From: Hevea brasiliensis
Lineage: Eukaryota > Streptophyta > Magnoliopsida > Malpighiales > Euphorbiaceae
Length of the DNA stretch: 64,000 nt
Assembly: GCF_030052815.1 (NCBI RefSeq)
Contig: NC_079497.1
Span: 24,194,258-24,258,257 of the forward strand
Direction of reading: 5' to 3'
The notes under the pieces were generated by a model. The model made no database searches and was not told the DNA's origin. It worked only from the letters and a program-made list of their open reading frames with translations. Positions 21,219 to 32,171 of this stretch are shown here, one piece after another (the first letter of the stretch is position 1; every line of letters starts with the position of its first letter). Both the position numbers and the translations under genes were made by a program.

Positions 21219-22333
21219 AGCCCTTCATTTCCGGTTTCTTGTAACTCAAGGGCCTGGAAGGAGCTTTCCAACGACTCCTCAGCTGCTTCCACATAAGGGA
21301 GTGATTGTGGCTTGGTGACCAAAATGGCTTCTTCTCCTCTTACAGTGATGATTTTGCCGTCCATAATGTATTTTATCTTCTGGTGCAGAGTTGAGGGAAA
21401 AACGTTCGCAGAATGGATCCACGGCCTCCCCAGCAACATAGTGTAGGCCGGTTCAATATTCATCACCTGGAATGTGACGTTGAAGGTACATGCGCCAATT
21501 TGGAGTGGTAAATCAATATCTCCCAACACTTCTCTTCTGGTACCATCAAAGGCTCTTACCACCATAGCACTTTGACGTATATTTGATTGGTCAACTGGCA
21601 ATCTAGCCAAGGTAGCACTGGGCAGTACATTCAGAGCTGATCCGTTATCAATAAGTACCTTGGCTACTATACAACCCTTACATTTCACTGTTACATGCAG
21701 AGCTTTAGTGTGCCTTAAACCCGCTGGGTCTATCTCGTCTTCCGAGAAAGTAACCAAACTGGATGCCTGGATTTGTCCCACTATCTTCTCAAACTGCCCC
21801 GGAGTGATATCGGGGTTTACAAAGGCCTAATCCAGGATTCTCTGCAAGGCTTGTCGGTGCACTTCTGAGCTCAGGATCAGCGATAACAGTGAAATTCGGG
21901 CAGGTGTCTTTCTCAACTGTTCCACCACATCGTATTCACTCTATTTCATTATTTGGAGCAGCAGTTCTTCCTCTTCTTTATGTTCGGCAGGTTCTACTTT
22001 CTCCGTTTTCTCAACCTCCTCTTCTGTATTCTTCAGTGACTCTCCCATTTTTACTTTCCCTTTCCTCTTTTCTTTCTCTTCGTTCCCGTAACACCTCCCA
22101 CTTCGAGTTATGAACTTGACCTCTTTCTCAAGCGAGGAGGATTTTGTGGCAGCGACGGGCTGAAGATTAACCTGGGGAGTAGTGCTGGTGGTATGTTCGG
22201 CATAAGTCATTTTAAAATGCCCATGAGGAGTAAAACATGGTTTTGGTAGTGCCGGAGGCAAGGCAAGGTCAGGAGCTGATGTACTGCTTGACGCTCCTTG
22301 AGTAAAAACTTGGAAATTATAGTTCCAAGGCAC
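21219..22333 (-). pseudogene. E2 aspartic protease region
   Basis: The protease cleaves the Gag-Pol polyprotein. The active-site motif is VLIDNGSALNVLP (DNG in place of the usual DTG/DSG); the downstream hydrophobic-glycine motif is YTMLLGRPWIH. An N-terminal charged linker (KEKRKGKVKMGE) is in the same frame at 21941-22333. Two stops separate linker and protease (near 21830 and 21941). The segment is in frame with gag, consistent with one original gag-protease ORF. Confidence 0.85.
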
Positions 22334-24301
22334 AGCGTGAGTATTGGTGACAGGGAGCTAAGGCGGAGTTCGGATAACGGTTACTGGCGGTGAGGCTACT
22401 GGGGGTGAAAAGGTGATTCTGGGTTTAGGGGTAGAAGCATTTCGGCTGTATCTAGTTGTGTTCACTCCCCCTTCCGTCTTCGACCTTGTCTAGCATCTCA
22501 GAACTTTGAGGGATAGCAAGTTCTGGACCTCTTGCTCGAATCCCTCACAGCTCCGCAGCTCATGATCAGCTACCCCTCCATGGTAAGGACATCCCGTATC
22601 CTTTCGACCACGATACACGAGGCAAAGGTAGCCTTCCTTCATTGCTACGGCAAAAATTTCCTCAAAGTGAGGAATCAGCTCGTCTACCTCCGGTGCCGAC
22701 CTTTCTCCGTCAGGCTCTATCATATTTACACCATTGCCTGCATTATGGTTGGGCAAAGGGTTTGATGTAACATTGGGGAGGGAACCATTTCCCTCAATTT
22801 TTAGCCACCCGTTTCGGATTAGAGCGTGTACTCTCCCCCTGAGTGCTCCGCAGTTGTCAGTTGAATGCCCTTGTGCCCCTCCATGATACTCACAACGGGC
22901 AGTGGCATCATACCACTTGGGATATGGAGGTTGAATTGGGTCTAGGGGAACTGGTATAATCTGGTTTATACCGACAAGGTATCGGTATATTTCACTGAGC
23001 GAGAGGGGAAGAGGTGGATCAGGGTTTCTTGGGGGTCTTGGGTTGTTTTGTGGTGGTCTCGGTTGAGCAGGAGGATGTGGTCTAGGTTGGTAATTTGTAG
23101 GTGGGGGATATTATGGGCGCGGGTGTGGATAATTCGGGAAAGGAGGCGGAATATTTGCGATGGTTTGGCCATGAGGGGAAGGATATGGCCGGTAGTTATT
23201 TTGGGGAATTGGGGAGTAATTATTCTGTCGGGTGATGGAATGCACATCACCCTCCTTTTTCTTGCCAAAATTGACAGTCTTCTTTGCAGGGTTCTCAGCC
23301 AACTCCTGCAGTCGTCCCATTCTTAAGTTGGCCTCTATTCTTTCACCGGCCTGGATGATGTCGGAGAAGCTGTTGGAAGTGTTTCCGATCATCAAGTTGA
23401 AGTAGGGAGCTTTCAAAGTCTCGATGAACAGAGAGCATAGCTCATTGTCGGTCACCGGGGGGTGTACTTCTGCCACCTTTTCTCTCCATCTCTGGGCATA
23501 CTCCTTGAAGCTTTCCCTATCTTTCTGCACCAGGTTCTGGAGGTCCCTCCTTGTAGGAGCCACATCGCAATTAAATTTGTACTGTCTTAATAAGGCATCA
23601 GCTAAATCCTTCCAGGAGCGCAGCTTGCTCCTGTCCAACTGAATGCACCACCTCAGGGCTGCCCCGGAGAGGCTCTCATGAAAGAAGTGGACTAGCAGTC
23701 TATCATCATCTGTCAGAGCAGACATCTTGGCGATATAGGTGGCCAAGTGAATGCGAGGGTCTGAATTCCCAGTGTACTTGTCGAAATCAGGGACTTTGAA
23801 CTTGGGCGACACCACCACATCAGGAACTAATCTGAGCGATGCCACATCGACTGAACCATACATATTCAGTCCTTCAATCGCTCTTAATCTCTCTTCTAGA
23901 GCAAATAGTTTCTTATTTTCTCTCATCTTATTTTCTCCTCCCACTGCATGAAATGCTCCCCCAGTTGGGAGATGAGGGGTGGAGTGAACTGGAGGGATTA
24001 GAATTGAAGGGTATGGGTCGGTATTTGAAACGGTTGGGTAATGAGAGTAAGGTAGGTCATTATTCATGGTAGCCTGATTGACAGTGATTGTCGGGTCCAG
24101 AATAGGCGATTGAAAGGTAAAAGAAGTTGAAGCTTGGTGAGGATCCATTGTTGTAGGAGGTGGAGGAGGTAGTGGTAAGTTAGGTTCTGAAGTAGGTTTA
24201 TTCTGGGACATTTCCCTCATTAGTCTCATAAGTTCTGAGACCTGGTCCTTCAATTCGGAAACCTGCCCTTATAGGTTCTGTACTTGTTCCTGATCTTCCA
24301 T
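22334..24301 (-). pseudogene. E2 gag (capsid and nucleocapsid), interrupted
   Basis: Starts at ATG 24301 (MEDQEQVQNL), chosen because E3 has the same start at 51080. After a proline-rich N-terminus the capsid region is intact (FKVPDFDKYTGNSDPRIHL, LSGAALRWCIQL, PTRRDLQNLVQKDRESFKEY, QAGERIEANLRMGRLQEL). Two CxxH...C knuckle-like motifs follow: CEYHGGAQGHSTDNC (about 22855-22900) and CPYHGGVADHELRSC (about 22550-22600). Stops: TAA just after NL near the start, TAA at 23111-23113 (also present in E3), and TAG at 22490. Everything stays in one frame. Confidence 0.9.
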
Positions 24302-25643
24302 TATCTTCTTTGTTCGAGATTTTGTTAAGTACACTCGCTTGGGTTGAACCGTGTGCTTGGTCAGACTTGCCTTGTTTGAAGCAATGTTGATTTTCTGTAA
24401 GGAGTCAAAAAAGGTTTTTAATGAATTTCAAATTTTGCAAAAAAAACTAAAAGTCCTGGTCCGGATGAAGGATACAGTGGCATTTGTGAGCCAGAATGAA
24501 ATCTGCGAAAGGATGATTGCATCAACTTTATCATGGCATCGTTCGATAGTCTGACTGTGAATGACTGGATTGAATGCGCATTTATGATACCTGTCCATAT
24601 AGCGCATTCAATTTTTTCACATAACCCTAGCGAGGGAGTTCCTACGGGAGTCATACTACTCATTCACAATTTTGCTAAATAATGGTCCAAAAATCATTTT
24701 ATTAACTGAATAATTTGTACACCAGATTCTTTATGGACCAGAGTTTAGCACTCTGAACTTCTTCTGCCGACTGACTCAAGGATGCCATGATAAAAATGAT
24801 GCCTATCCTTTTTACAGACTTTTGGTTTGGTGATGCCTGCGGAAAAGCTCGTTAACAGGATAAATTCAGGTAATCTTGTATTATATTGTTGGCAGAGTGG
24901 TACCTACACATTTATCAAAGTAGGAAAATGTATAGGTTTTCTTAACAATATGATTTAAGATTACCCTTAAAAATAAGAATAGAATAAACAGAATAGGGTA
25001 AGAGTAAGTATGCCCCTTTTGTCCTAGGATAGGGAGACTCCTGATACCGGATGAGTGCTACCTAATTGGATAGTTCTATCTTATAAGGTAGCTTACTACG
25101 GCTTTCAGCTATCGTGATAGTTTAGCTCAGGATCTAGTTTTCTAAGAGCCACAGGTTCCTAAATTGCCCTCATCAGAACAAGAGAGCCTCATTCTATCCC
25201 CATGATATTGTCGGGAAAATTCCACGGATATCACAGTGAATAGAACGAGTTTCAATTTGAGCAGAAGCCTTCACGGATACTAACGGGGTAGAACTCACGG
25301 GTACCGCCACATGACCCCCTCCTACTTTCCTAAAAGGGTAAGAAAGCCCGGGTATAGGGCTGAAGTGTGTGAGGACATCGTGTGAGTGTTCAGTGTGTGA
25401 AGGGACATCTTTACCTCTTCCCAATTCAGGGGGATTTTATTTTTCCCATTTTTCTTTTTTTCTTTTTTTTTTTCAAACGAAGAGCACTGTAAGGAGTAAA
25501 ACAAGCAAAACAAGCGGAACAGTTAGTAGGAATAAACAAAAATTAACACATGAAATATTACAGGGTGAGCCCACCTAACTATAATTTGATTGAAAAATTA
25601 AATCTACTTTTGGACCTCTAGACCGGGGTTGAGTTGAAACAAC
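24302..25643 (-). other. 5' leader of E2 with ORF1 remnant
   Basis: On the element strand this runs from PBS to gag. At 24710-24788 an ATG and about 20 codons (MASLSQSAEEVQS) match the N-terminus of ORF1 in E3 (53392). The rest of ORF1, about 1.8 kb, is missing. The remaining leader is unique non-coding sequence shared with E3 (53393-54240), including CCCGGGTATAGGGCTG. No other gene was recognised. Confidence 0.75.
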
Positions 25644-25661
25644 TCCCCGGTGGAGTCGCCA
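25644..25661 (-). other. Primer binding site of E2 (tRNA-Arg)
   Basis: TGGCGACTCCACCGGGGA on the minus strand, 3 bp inside the 5' LTR. It is complementary to the 3' end of plant tRNA-Arg, as in Ogre elements. E3 has TGGCGACTCCACTGGGGA. Confidence 0.85.
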
Positions 25662-26059
25662 AGCTGTCGCAAGTTGTTTTGCGGTCGCCTGAACGAACTC
25701 TCACCGAAGTGGAAAAGAATGAGGAGTCGCCACTTTAGTTTTGAGGGAAACTAAAGAAAACCATTTGTGAAGATAAATTGAAATAAAACCACTTCAAAAC
25801 AGAGATTCTAAGTTCGGGGTCCGTAAATGGGTGGGGAAGGTGTTAGGCACCCTACCTCGTCCCTTAATTAGGGTAAGTAGATTTAACTTCGCACTCTTTA
25901 TAAGTTAGTTAGGAGGACTTGAATGTAAATGTTAATCCTTTTGACAAAAGGAATATTTGATTTTTCACTAATTCGGATTACCCAGATACATAAGTAAATG
26001 AGACAACCTTAGTGAGTTACTGTTGTATGTTAGTTTTGTTTGAAGGGCTATTTTATTAG

Positions 26060-26475
26060 AATCCAATTTTTGAAATTGGATGAGAACTCTCCTCTGATCT
26101 CTTTTAAATATTTATTTAAATTTTAGATTGAGAACCGGATAAGAACTCTCCTCCGATCTCTTTTAATATTTATTAAAAGATTTGGATTGAGAATCGGATA
26201 AGAACTCTCCTCCGATCTCCTTTAAAATATTTGTTAAAATTTTTAAGCTTGAGAACCGAATAAGAACCCTCCTCCGATCTCTTTTAAAATATTTGTTAAA
26301 ATTTTTAAGCTTGAGAACCGGATAAGAATCCTCCTCCGATCTCTTTTAAAATATTTGTTAAAATTTTTAAGCTTGAGAACCGGATAAGAACCCTCCTCCG
26401 ATCTCTTTTAATATTTATTAAAATTTTTGGATAGAGAATCGGATAAGAACCCTCCTCCGATCTCTTTTAATTAAA
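26060..26475. repeat. About 60 bp tandem repeats in R/U5 of E2 5' LTR
   Basis: Seven units with GAACCGGATAAGAAC and CTCCTCCGATCTC, equivalent to 7560-7975. Confidence 0.85.
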
Positions 26476-27465
26476 TGGTAGTCGGATAAGGATTTTTTCG
26501 ATCTCTCTAATTTTACCTATTGAGAGGGCCTAAGGCTAAGGGTTCTGATGTTCAAAGGTGTCAGGGGGTCTGCGCAAGACTTCTTTAACTTATTGGTACC
26601 TTAGGACTGGGCAGGGGATTCCAAACCGAATCCTCCGACCTTCCTATATGGTCGCCTCACCAGCATTTTTGGTAGCCGATCTATTCCATTTAGTTATCCA
26701 GGATTTGGTTTTACTCTATCTTATGACGTCTTGCCCTATGACCTACTAAGTCATTCTAGTGACTCAGCTTTACCATTTTCCAGGCTTATTATTCAGACCT
26801 TTCATTATTTCAAAAGGACTCTTAAGTTGCCGTTACCCATATCTCATCCAACCACTTATGTATCGCTTGGAACTAGATGACTTACGCTCAGAAATAATAA
26901 AGATTAACAAAGGTATCGACACGGAAATAAACTAGAGCACAACCTTTCTCTGTATCTTTCTAGCGTGATATGAACTTAAAGAAAATAACGTACGTAAAGA
27001 AAGAAAAATGGAAATGCATAAAACAAGAACTAAACTTAACAAAATGGCAACTTGAATACTGACCTGTAAGGAGTCGATTCTAGTGAACTAACCGAGAATC
27101 ACAAAACGCAATAAGATTGCAAGTTGATAGCCGGAAGACTAAGGTTCGCCTTTGAACAAAGAGTGCTTCACTAAATGCAATCGAGTCAGAATTATACCCA
27201 AGTTTAAATGAGATTGAGCATGGGTGATGGAAATGAAAATAAAGATAACAAGGAACTGAAAAAAATGTGAACGCTACGGGATAATGAACGAGCTGAAAAT
27301 GGAGAGTTTCAGTGTTCAAAATCTTTTAAGAAAACACTTCAGAAAACTGGTTCCAAAAGTTCTTCTTATGAAAACAGAGTAACGATTTGAATTAAATTTC
27401 AGAGTTCTTCCGCTATAGTAACTTCCTCCTTTTTCGTCCGTCCTTTAAACAGTTTTTCATGCAGA

Positions 27466-27473
27466 TATTTATA
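27466..27473 (-). promoter_or_regulatory. TATA box for E2 genomic RNA (5' LTR)
   Basis: TATAAATA on the minus strand, identical in context to 8965-8972. Being in the 5' LTR, this copy would drive the full-length RNA. It leaves about 1.8 kb of R/U5 before the PBS. Confidence 0.65.
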
Positions 27474-28100
27474 GGGACCGGGTGTTCCCCTTGAAGGGTC
27501 AGGTTCTATCTTGAGGGAGATGGAGGGTCAAGATTTCGAAGGACGTAATCCTAAGCTCAAGAATTAAAGAGAATCAGAATAGACGGCCGAGATCCACTTC
27601 AGAATATTTTTCTTTTTCCTCCTTTAATCTGACGGTCCCAAATTCTCTTATCCGGGGCGATCCAAGGGCTAGGAGTGAAAGGCGCTGGTTTTGTCGTCTT
27701 CTTCTTTGATCCAAGGGCCTTGGGCTCGTCCTTACAAGTTGGCTCAACGGTGGAGATTGGGAGGTACAGTGCTGTCATGACATATTCTGGCACCTGTCAG
27801 TAATGCGGGCGATTCTGGGGCGTGCGGTTGAGATTTTACCTACAACGCTTTAACTACCTCGGCTCTGATCATGGCGACGGCGGTAGGCGTCTTATTCTTT
27901 TTGGTTTTCTGCTCTCTATTCCTTTCCGATCTTCTTAACATGATCCTTCTCTGATCTTTCATACCGGTCTCCCCTCTTCCGATCTTTATTATTCCAATAT
28001 TTTCCTTAATCAGGCCCGGTCCGGTCAAAGCATTAATTCCCCTGGATTCCCGAAGCATCCGCTTCGTTTTCTACTTAGCAATAAATGCCCGATTTTCCCC

Positions 28101-28708
28101 TATATATACCCCTGACAGAAGAGACTTTCCTTATTCGATTTTTCTCTCTTCCTTCTTACTTCCCTGTTTTAGCTGCTCCGGCAGTAGTTTCGGCCATGAT
28201 TGTGGCTGTTGATCCCTTCCCGATGGACCTCTTTATTCCCCGACTGAAAATTTACGACCCTAGTGATCGAATAATCGTGATAACCTTATCTGATGATGGT
28301 GAGAGAACTGGACCAATTAACCGATCTGGATCGCGGACCTCGATCGTGCCGATCTCGAGTCGTTCGACCGGTATAATCGGCGAACCGATTTCGGGCGAGA
28401 AGACTGCTAATGTTCCGCCAACCCTTGGCGGTTGCTCTTCCAAGTTTATTCTACTTCTCACCACATTGGGTGTTCCGACAGCGGCTCAGTTCCGGTCGAT
28501 GACATCCTTTGGATCAGTCACAATGTGGGCTTTGACATAGGCCCTTTAGATGGGATGTTCCACCGGTCTCTGAGATCGCCCAAATGATGTATTTTATTTT
28601 CAATGTAGTCCGATCTCTAGAGATCACCGAAATGATGTAATCCAATTTTAGTGTAATACGATCCCTAGAGATCGCCCAAATGATGTAATCCGATCTTTTG
28701 GAAATAAA
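28101..28708 (+). other. Unit 1 in E2 5' LTR
   Basis: TATATATA (28101-28108), ATG 28196, ORF to 28540 (114 aa), AATAAA at 28703-28708. Its reading frame ends earlier than in the partner LTR because the partner carries a small insertion. As for the other copies, the ORF is open but codon changes between subfamilies are mainly non-synonymous. Confidence 0.4.
28573..28701. repeat. 48-49 bp tandem repeats, E2 5' LTR
   Basis: Equivalent to 10098-10228: units of GATCGCCCAAATGATGTAAT plus a GTAATCCGATC-type part, between unit 1 and its AATAAA. Confidence 0.8.
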
Positions 28709-28930
28709 GATTTTATCTTATTATTATTGCGTTAATTATTTTCCGATCTTTTATGTGATTATCCGATCTGATTCTTCATTTGAAAGACACTTATCCGATC
28801 CGTAATTCAAAACACCTTGATCTACCGCTCTATAATTAACCGATCTCTTCATGGAATCTTGGGAATATTCGTGAGACGTGTCAGAACAGCTGGCGAGTCC
28901 CGCTATCCGATGCACCACCTGGAACATCGT

Positions 28931-28960
28931 GAGCATTAAATGCTCGGACGAGTATAAATA
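28931..28960 (+). promoter_or_regulatory. Palindrome and TATA box of unit 2 (E2 5' LTR)
   Basis: GAGCATT-A-AATGCTC at 28931-28945 and TATAAATA at 28953-28960. The predicted start of transcription is near 28985, about 130 nt before the ATG at 29118. Confidence 0.65.
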
Positions 28961-29117
28961 GGGGTGGGGGTTAGCCATTTGCTCTCTTGTGTCATTTTCA
29001 GTTTCTCGCGAACAACTTCAAAATTCTCTCGTTTTCTCAAGCTTCCTCCTACACCGATCAAGCTCCGGTAAGGGTTTTGATCTTTCTTTTGGTTTAAACT
29101 TTCTGTTTCCTTTGAAA

Positions 29118-30987
29118 ATGAGCGGTGCCGAGGGTCAGAGAGCGGTAAGCCCCCCTTCCATTCAGGTCTCCTGGTCATCCGATGAGGTAGAGGTGGTCGG
29201 ACCGAGCGTGCGACCTGAACCTCCTAGAGTCTCCGTTCCAGCTCGGGAACAAGTAACATCATCAAGGCATGCGCCTTCTTCAGGGAGGGAGAATCTTCCC
29301 ATGGACGAGCTGCCATCTTTCCTTCAAGAAATCGATCTGCAATCATTCAGCCAGGAGTACAACATTGAGCCCGATTCATATGAACTTATCCGGTGTCACG
29401 GCGATCTCCGGGCCGATCATTTCTTCGAAGAGAACGACATGATTATGGTATACGAAGAACAGTTGAAAGTCGGGCTGCGGTTCCCTCTTGACGACTTCTT
29501 TAAGGAAGTCTTAAAATTTTTCCAAGTGTGCATAGCTCAAGTTCACCCGAACTCGTGGCGGATCTTAGTAGCCTTCCGAGGCCTCTGTCGAGCTAAGGGA
29601 TTCCGTCCTATGCCTAAAGTATTCGCAGAATTGCATAGGTTAACTCGTCGAAAGGACGACGAGTACTGGTTTTTCCGGGCGAAGCCACATTGCGGGCTCT
29701 TCATCGATCTGCCTTCCTCCCTGAAAAACTGGAAGAACCGCTTCTTCATTCTAAGGAGCAAAATTCCGAATGGCTTTGAGGGTTTCCCTCGTAGCTGGCT
29801 ACACCAAGGCCCCTTAATTCCGAAGCGTCTCGTGTTGAATAGGGAAGAGGGCACAATGGTGATGGAGTTGAAGGAGCAGGCGTCCAGCGAGAAGTTCTCT
29901 TGCTTGGATGCAGTGATCGCCGAGCTGCACCATTGGACTATGGAATTGATCACCGGCAAAGATCGCGGGCTTCAGCTTTCTGACCTCGGCATCGGTATTT
30001 TCTACATCTCAGATCTCAGGACCTTAGCGATCTCACTGGCCTCTTCTTTGTGCAGGTATGGCAAGCGACGAAGCCTCCAAGGAGAGCCGGAAGCGAAAGA
30101 GGGAGATCTCCCGAAAGGTACGAGAGATGAAGCGGGCCGAGGGGATGCAGACACCTCGTCATGAGCCCGGGGAAATACGAGAAGGCTCGTCTCAACTTTC
30201 GGGACCGCCGATCTCTGAGGTGGAAGTGATCCGATCTCCTCCTCAGAGGGAAGAGCCACCTCCGCCTCCTCCAGTTGTTCCGGGCGCGGAAGGGGGTCCT
30301 TCCCAATAACAGGTGAGGCCCCTTTCCCGCGGTGCCCAAATACTGATCCACTCGTTGGAGAAGAACCGTACGGTTCGAGAGAACCCTGGTTTCGCCAAGG
30401 TCTTGGCATCCTCTATCTGTCTTCGAGAAGATCGGGATAGGCTGTCTCCGGATAACCTTGATGATATCTTAACCAGATCTATGAGCCTGAACGTGGAGTG
30501 TTTGGTGAACCAGCACATGGTCCGGGAGAAGGCTCATCGCCTGGGTAAGGAAGTCGAGAGGATGAATCATGAGGTGTCTTCTCTCCGATCCCAACTTTTG
30601 TCCGCTCAGGATTACATATCTCAAATTGAGGGACGAATGAAGTTCTATGAGGACAAGCTGGCAGAGCAAACTCATGTTCTGGCCGAGAGAGATCGTGTTC
30701 TCGGGGAGGTTTAGGCGATCCGAGCTGATGAAGCTGCTCAACTTGCTCACCTTGCTGAGGAGCTCAAGGCGAAAGAGGAAGAGATGGTGACTGGAGTGGC
30801 CGGCGCTTATGTAAATGCCCACAGAGATCTCTTGGCTGAGCTCAAGAAGCGTTACCCTGAGGAGGACTTCTCCTGGATGGCCAACCTGGCTCCCGAGGAT
30901 GAAGGCGAGGAGAGTGAAGAGGCTGAGGGTGAGGGGGGAGACGGACAAAATGTAGATCAGGCTGGGGGTGATCCTCCAGCTGAATAA
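29118..30987 (+). pseudogene. Unit 2: antisense LTR gene, best preserved copy (E2 5' LTR)
   Basis: Exon 1 29118-29994 (877 nt), intron 29995-30055 (61 bp, GTATTT...TTTGTGCAG), exon 2 30056-30987. Splicing joins GGCATCG to GTATGGCAAGC in frame. Exon 1 carries a region resembling the 'putative gypsy type transposon' family (RFPLDDFFKEVL, IAQVHPNSWRILVAFRGLC, DEYWFFRAKPHCGLF, LKNWKNRFFILRSK). Exon 2 has a basic patch (SKESRKRKREISRKV), a proline-rich linker, a coiled coil of roughly 100 residues (30490-30800) and an acidic end (GGDPPAE). Two in-frame stops remain, TAA 30307 and TAG 30712. In codons 29652-29774 versus 43493-43615 of E3, 20 codons differ and 17 differences are synonymous. The role is unknown. 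Confidence 0.75.
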
Positions 30988-31601
30988 CTTGTACAAATTT
31001 TTGAAATGAAATGAAATGGATTACGTCTTTTGTTCGATGAATGGTTGTGATCGGAAAATTTCTAAATTATTTAAACACTTGATTGTCTGAGTATGTTGAA
31101 GTAACTGAAAGTGATTATTAACCTAAGTGTGAGAGATCGGAAAACAAAATGAGCATGAGATCGGTAGGGAACCAACGCTAAATGAGAGTTGATTAAAATT
31201 AGAAATTTGGCTTGAACATTTAAGATCGGGATCATCATTAAATCGGAACGGATCCTTTGATTATTCTTAAACTTTTGAAAGGGAGATCGGCAACAAAAAT
31301 GGTAACAAAGATCTAGTGTCAGTTCAATTTCATTTGTCAACAGAGATCAGGAATATACTTGACTGGTCAGGAGATTCGACAATGGGTTTGAGAGATTGGT
31401 GAGTGATTTAATAGACCGGTAAGGCTTTGACTGATGTGAGGACTTAGTATTGATTCAATTCCTTGTGAGGAAAGATCGGAAATGTGCTTATCTAGCAAAG
31501 AGAGATCGGAAATGTGGTTAGCTGTCAAAGGGAGACTTAGTACTGGGGATCGGTTTCAAAGTTTATTAATTCTGGGGATCGGCCAAACTATGGTGTCGAC
31601 A

Positions 31602-31606
31602 ATTCT
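31602..31606. repeat. Target-site duplication of E2 (ATTCT), right
   Basis: Matches 7160-7164. The E1 pol reading frame resumes here, confirming a clean insertion. Confidence 0.95.
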
Positions 31607-32171
31607 AACCAGCCATTCTGATCTGATCAATCAACACTGGCTGTACATGCCATGCAACTGCTGTCTGCCCCTCATCATTAATCTCTAAGCTGGCATGTAA
31701 TGATCTCAACTCATGTACCATAGACAAAGGAGTAACCCGTAGACTTGCCATAGTCTTGCGACTTAAGGAGTCAGCCACAACATTAGCTTTCTTTGGCTGA
31801 TAGTCTATCAGACAATCATAGTCTTTTATCAACTCTAACCATCTCCTCTGTCTCAAATTCAACTCCTTCTGAGTGCCCAGATACTTCAAACTCTTATGAT
31901 CTGTATAGATGTAGCATTTCTCCCCATACAAATAATGTTTTCAGATTTTAAGAGCGAACACGATAGCTGCAAGCTCCAAATCATGTGTCGAATAATTCCT
32001 CTCATGTGGTTTTAGCTGGCGTGATGCATAGACAATGACATTTAGATCTTGCATCAATACACAGCCTAACCCATTGTGAGAAGCATCACTGTAAACTATA
32101 TATTCTTTACCCAGAGTAGGTAAAGTCAGGACTGAAGCTTCAGTCAAACACCTCTTCAATTCATCAAAACT
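31607..32171 (-). pseudogene. E1 RNase H and connection to integrase (broken)
   Basis: RNase H removes the RNA strand of the RNA/DNA hybrid. Visible: [16 protein letters not shown] (first Asp), [13 protein letters not shown] (Glu/Asp region), [10 protein letters not shown], and then [18 protein letters not shown] with [12 protein letters not shown] stop at 31932-31940 (after FALKI) splits the domain and another lies next to the E2 insertion point at about 31607. The reading frame continues at 7164 on the far side of E2. Confidence 0.88.

Larger units (their letters stand above)
7165..31601 (-). mobile_element. E2, Ogre-like (Tat lineage) retrotransposon nested in E1
   Basis: The element is 24.4 kb, with LTRs of 5899 and 5937 bp ending in TGTCG...CGACA. 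It has a PBS matching tRNA-Arg, a long 5' leader, gag-protease in one frame, a G-patch-like segment, RT with YVDD, integrase, and minisatellites between pol and the 3' LTR. These traits together define Ogre/Tat elements. By eye the LTRs differ by roughly 2-3 percent. ORF1, normally upstream of gag, is deleted except for about 20 codons. Gag-pol carries several stops. Confidence 0.92.
25665..31601 (-). repeat. 5' LTR of E2
   Basis: 5937 bp, same organisation as 7165-13063. It is the better preserved copy, with unit 2 exon 1 fully open. Regions 26480-27460 and 31020-31601 contain no gene I can support. Confidence 0.95.

Noticed and set aside
17234..24301. Possible endogenous pararetrovirus
   Set aside because: Integrase, LTRs and target-site duplications are present, and no movement protein or coat-protein layout is seen.
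25644..25661. Possible tRNA gene fragment (tRNA-Arg-like)
   Set aside because: Only the 18 nt complement of the 3' end is present next to an LTR, which is a primer binding site.
28989..29117. N-terminal extension of the unit 2 ORF upstream of ATG 29118
   Set aside because: It would need a GTG start and lies in the expected 5' leader between TATA and ATG. In E3 the equivalent sequence is more diverged than the coding part.
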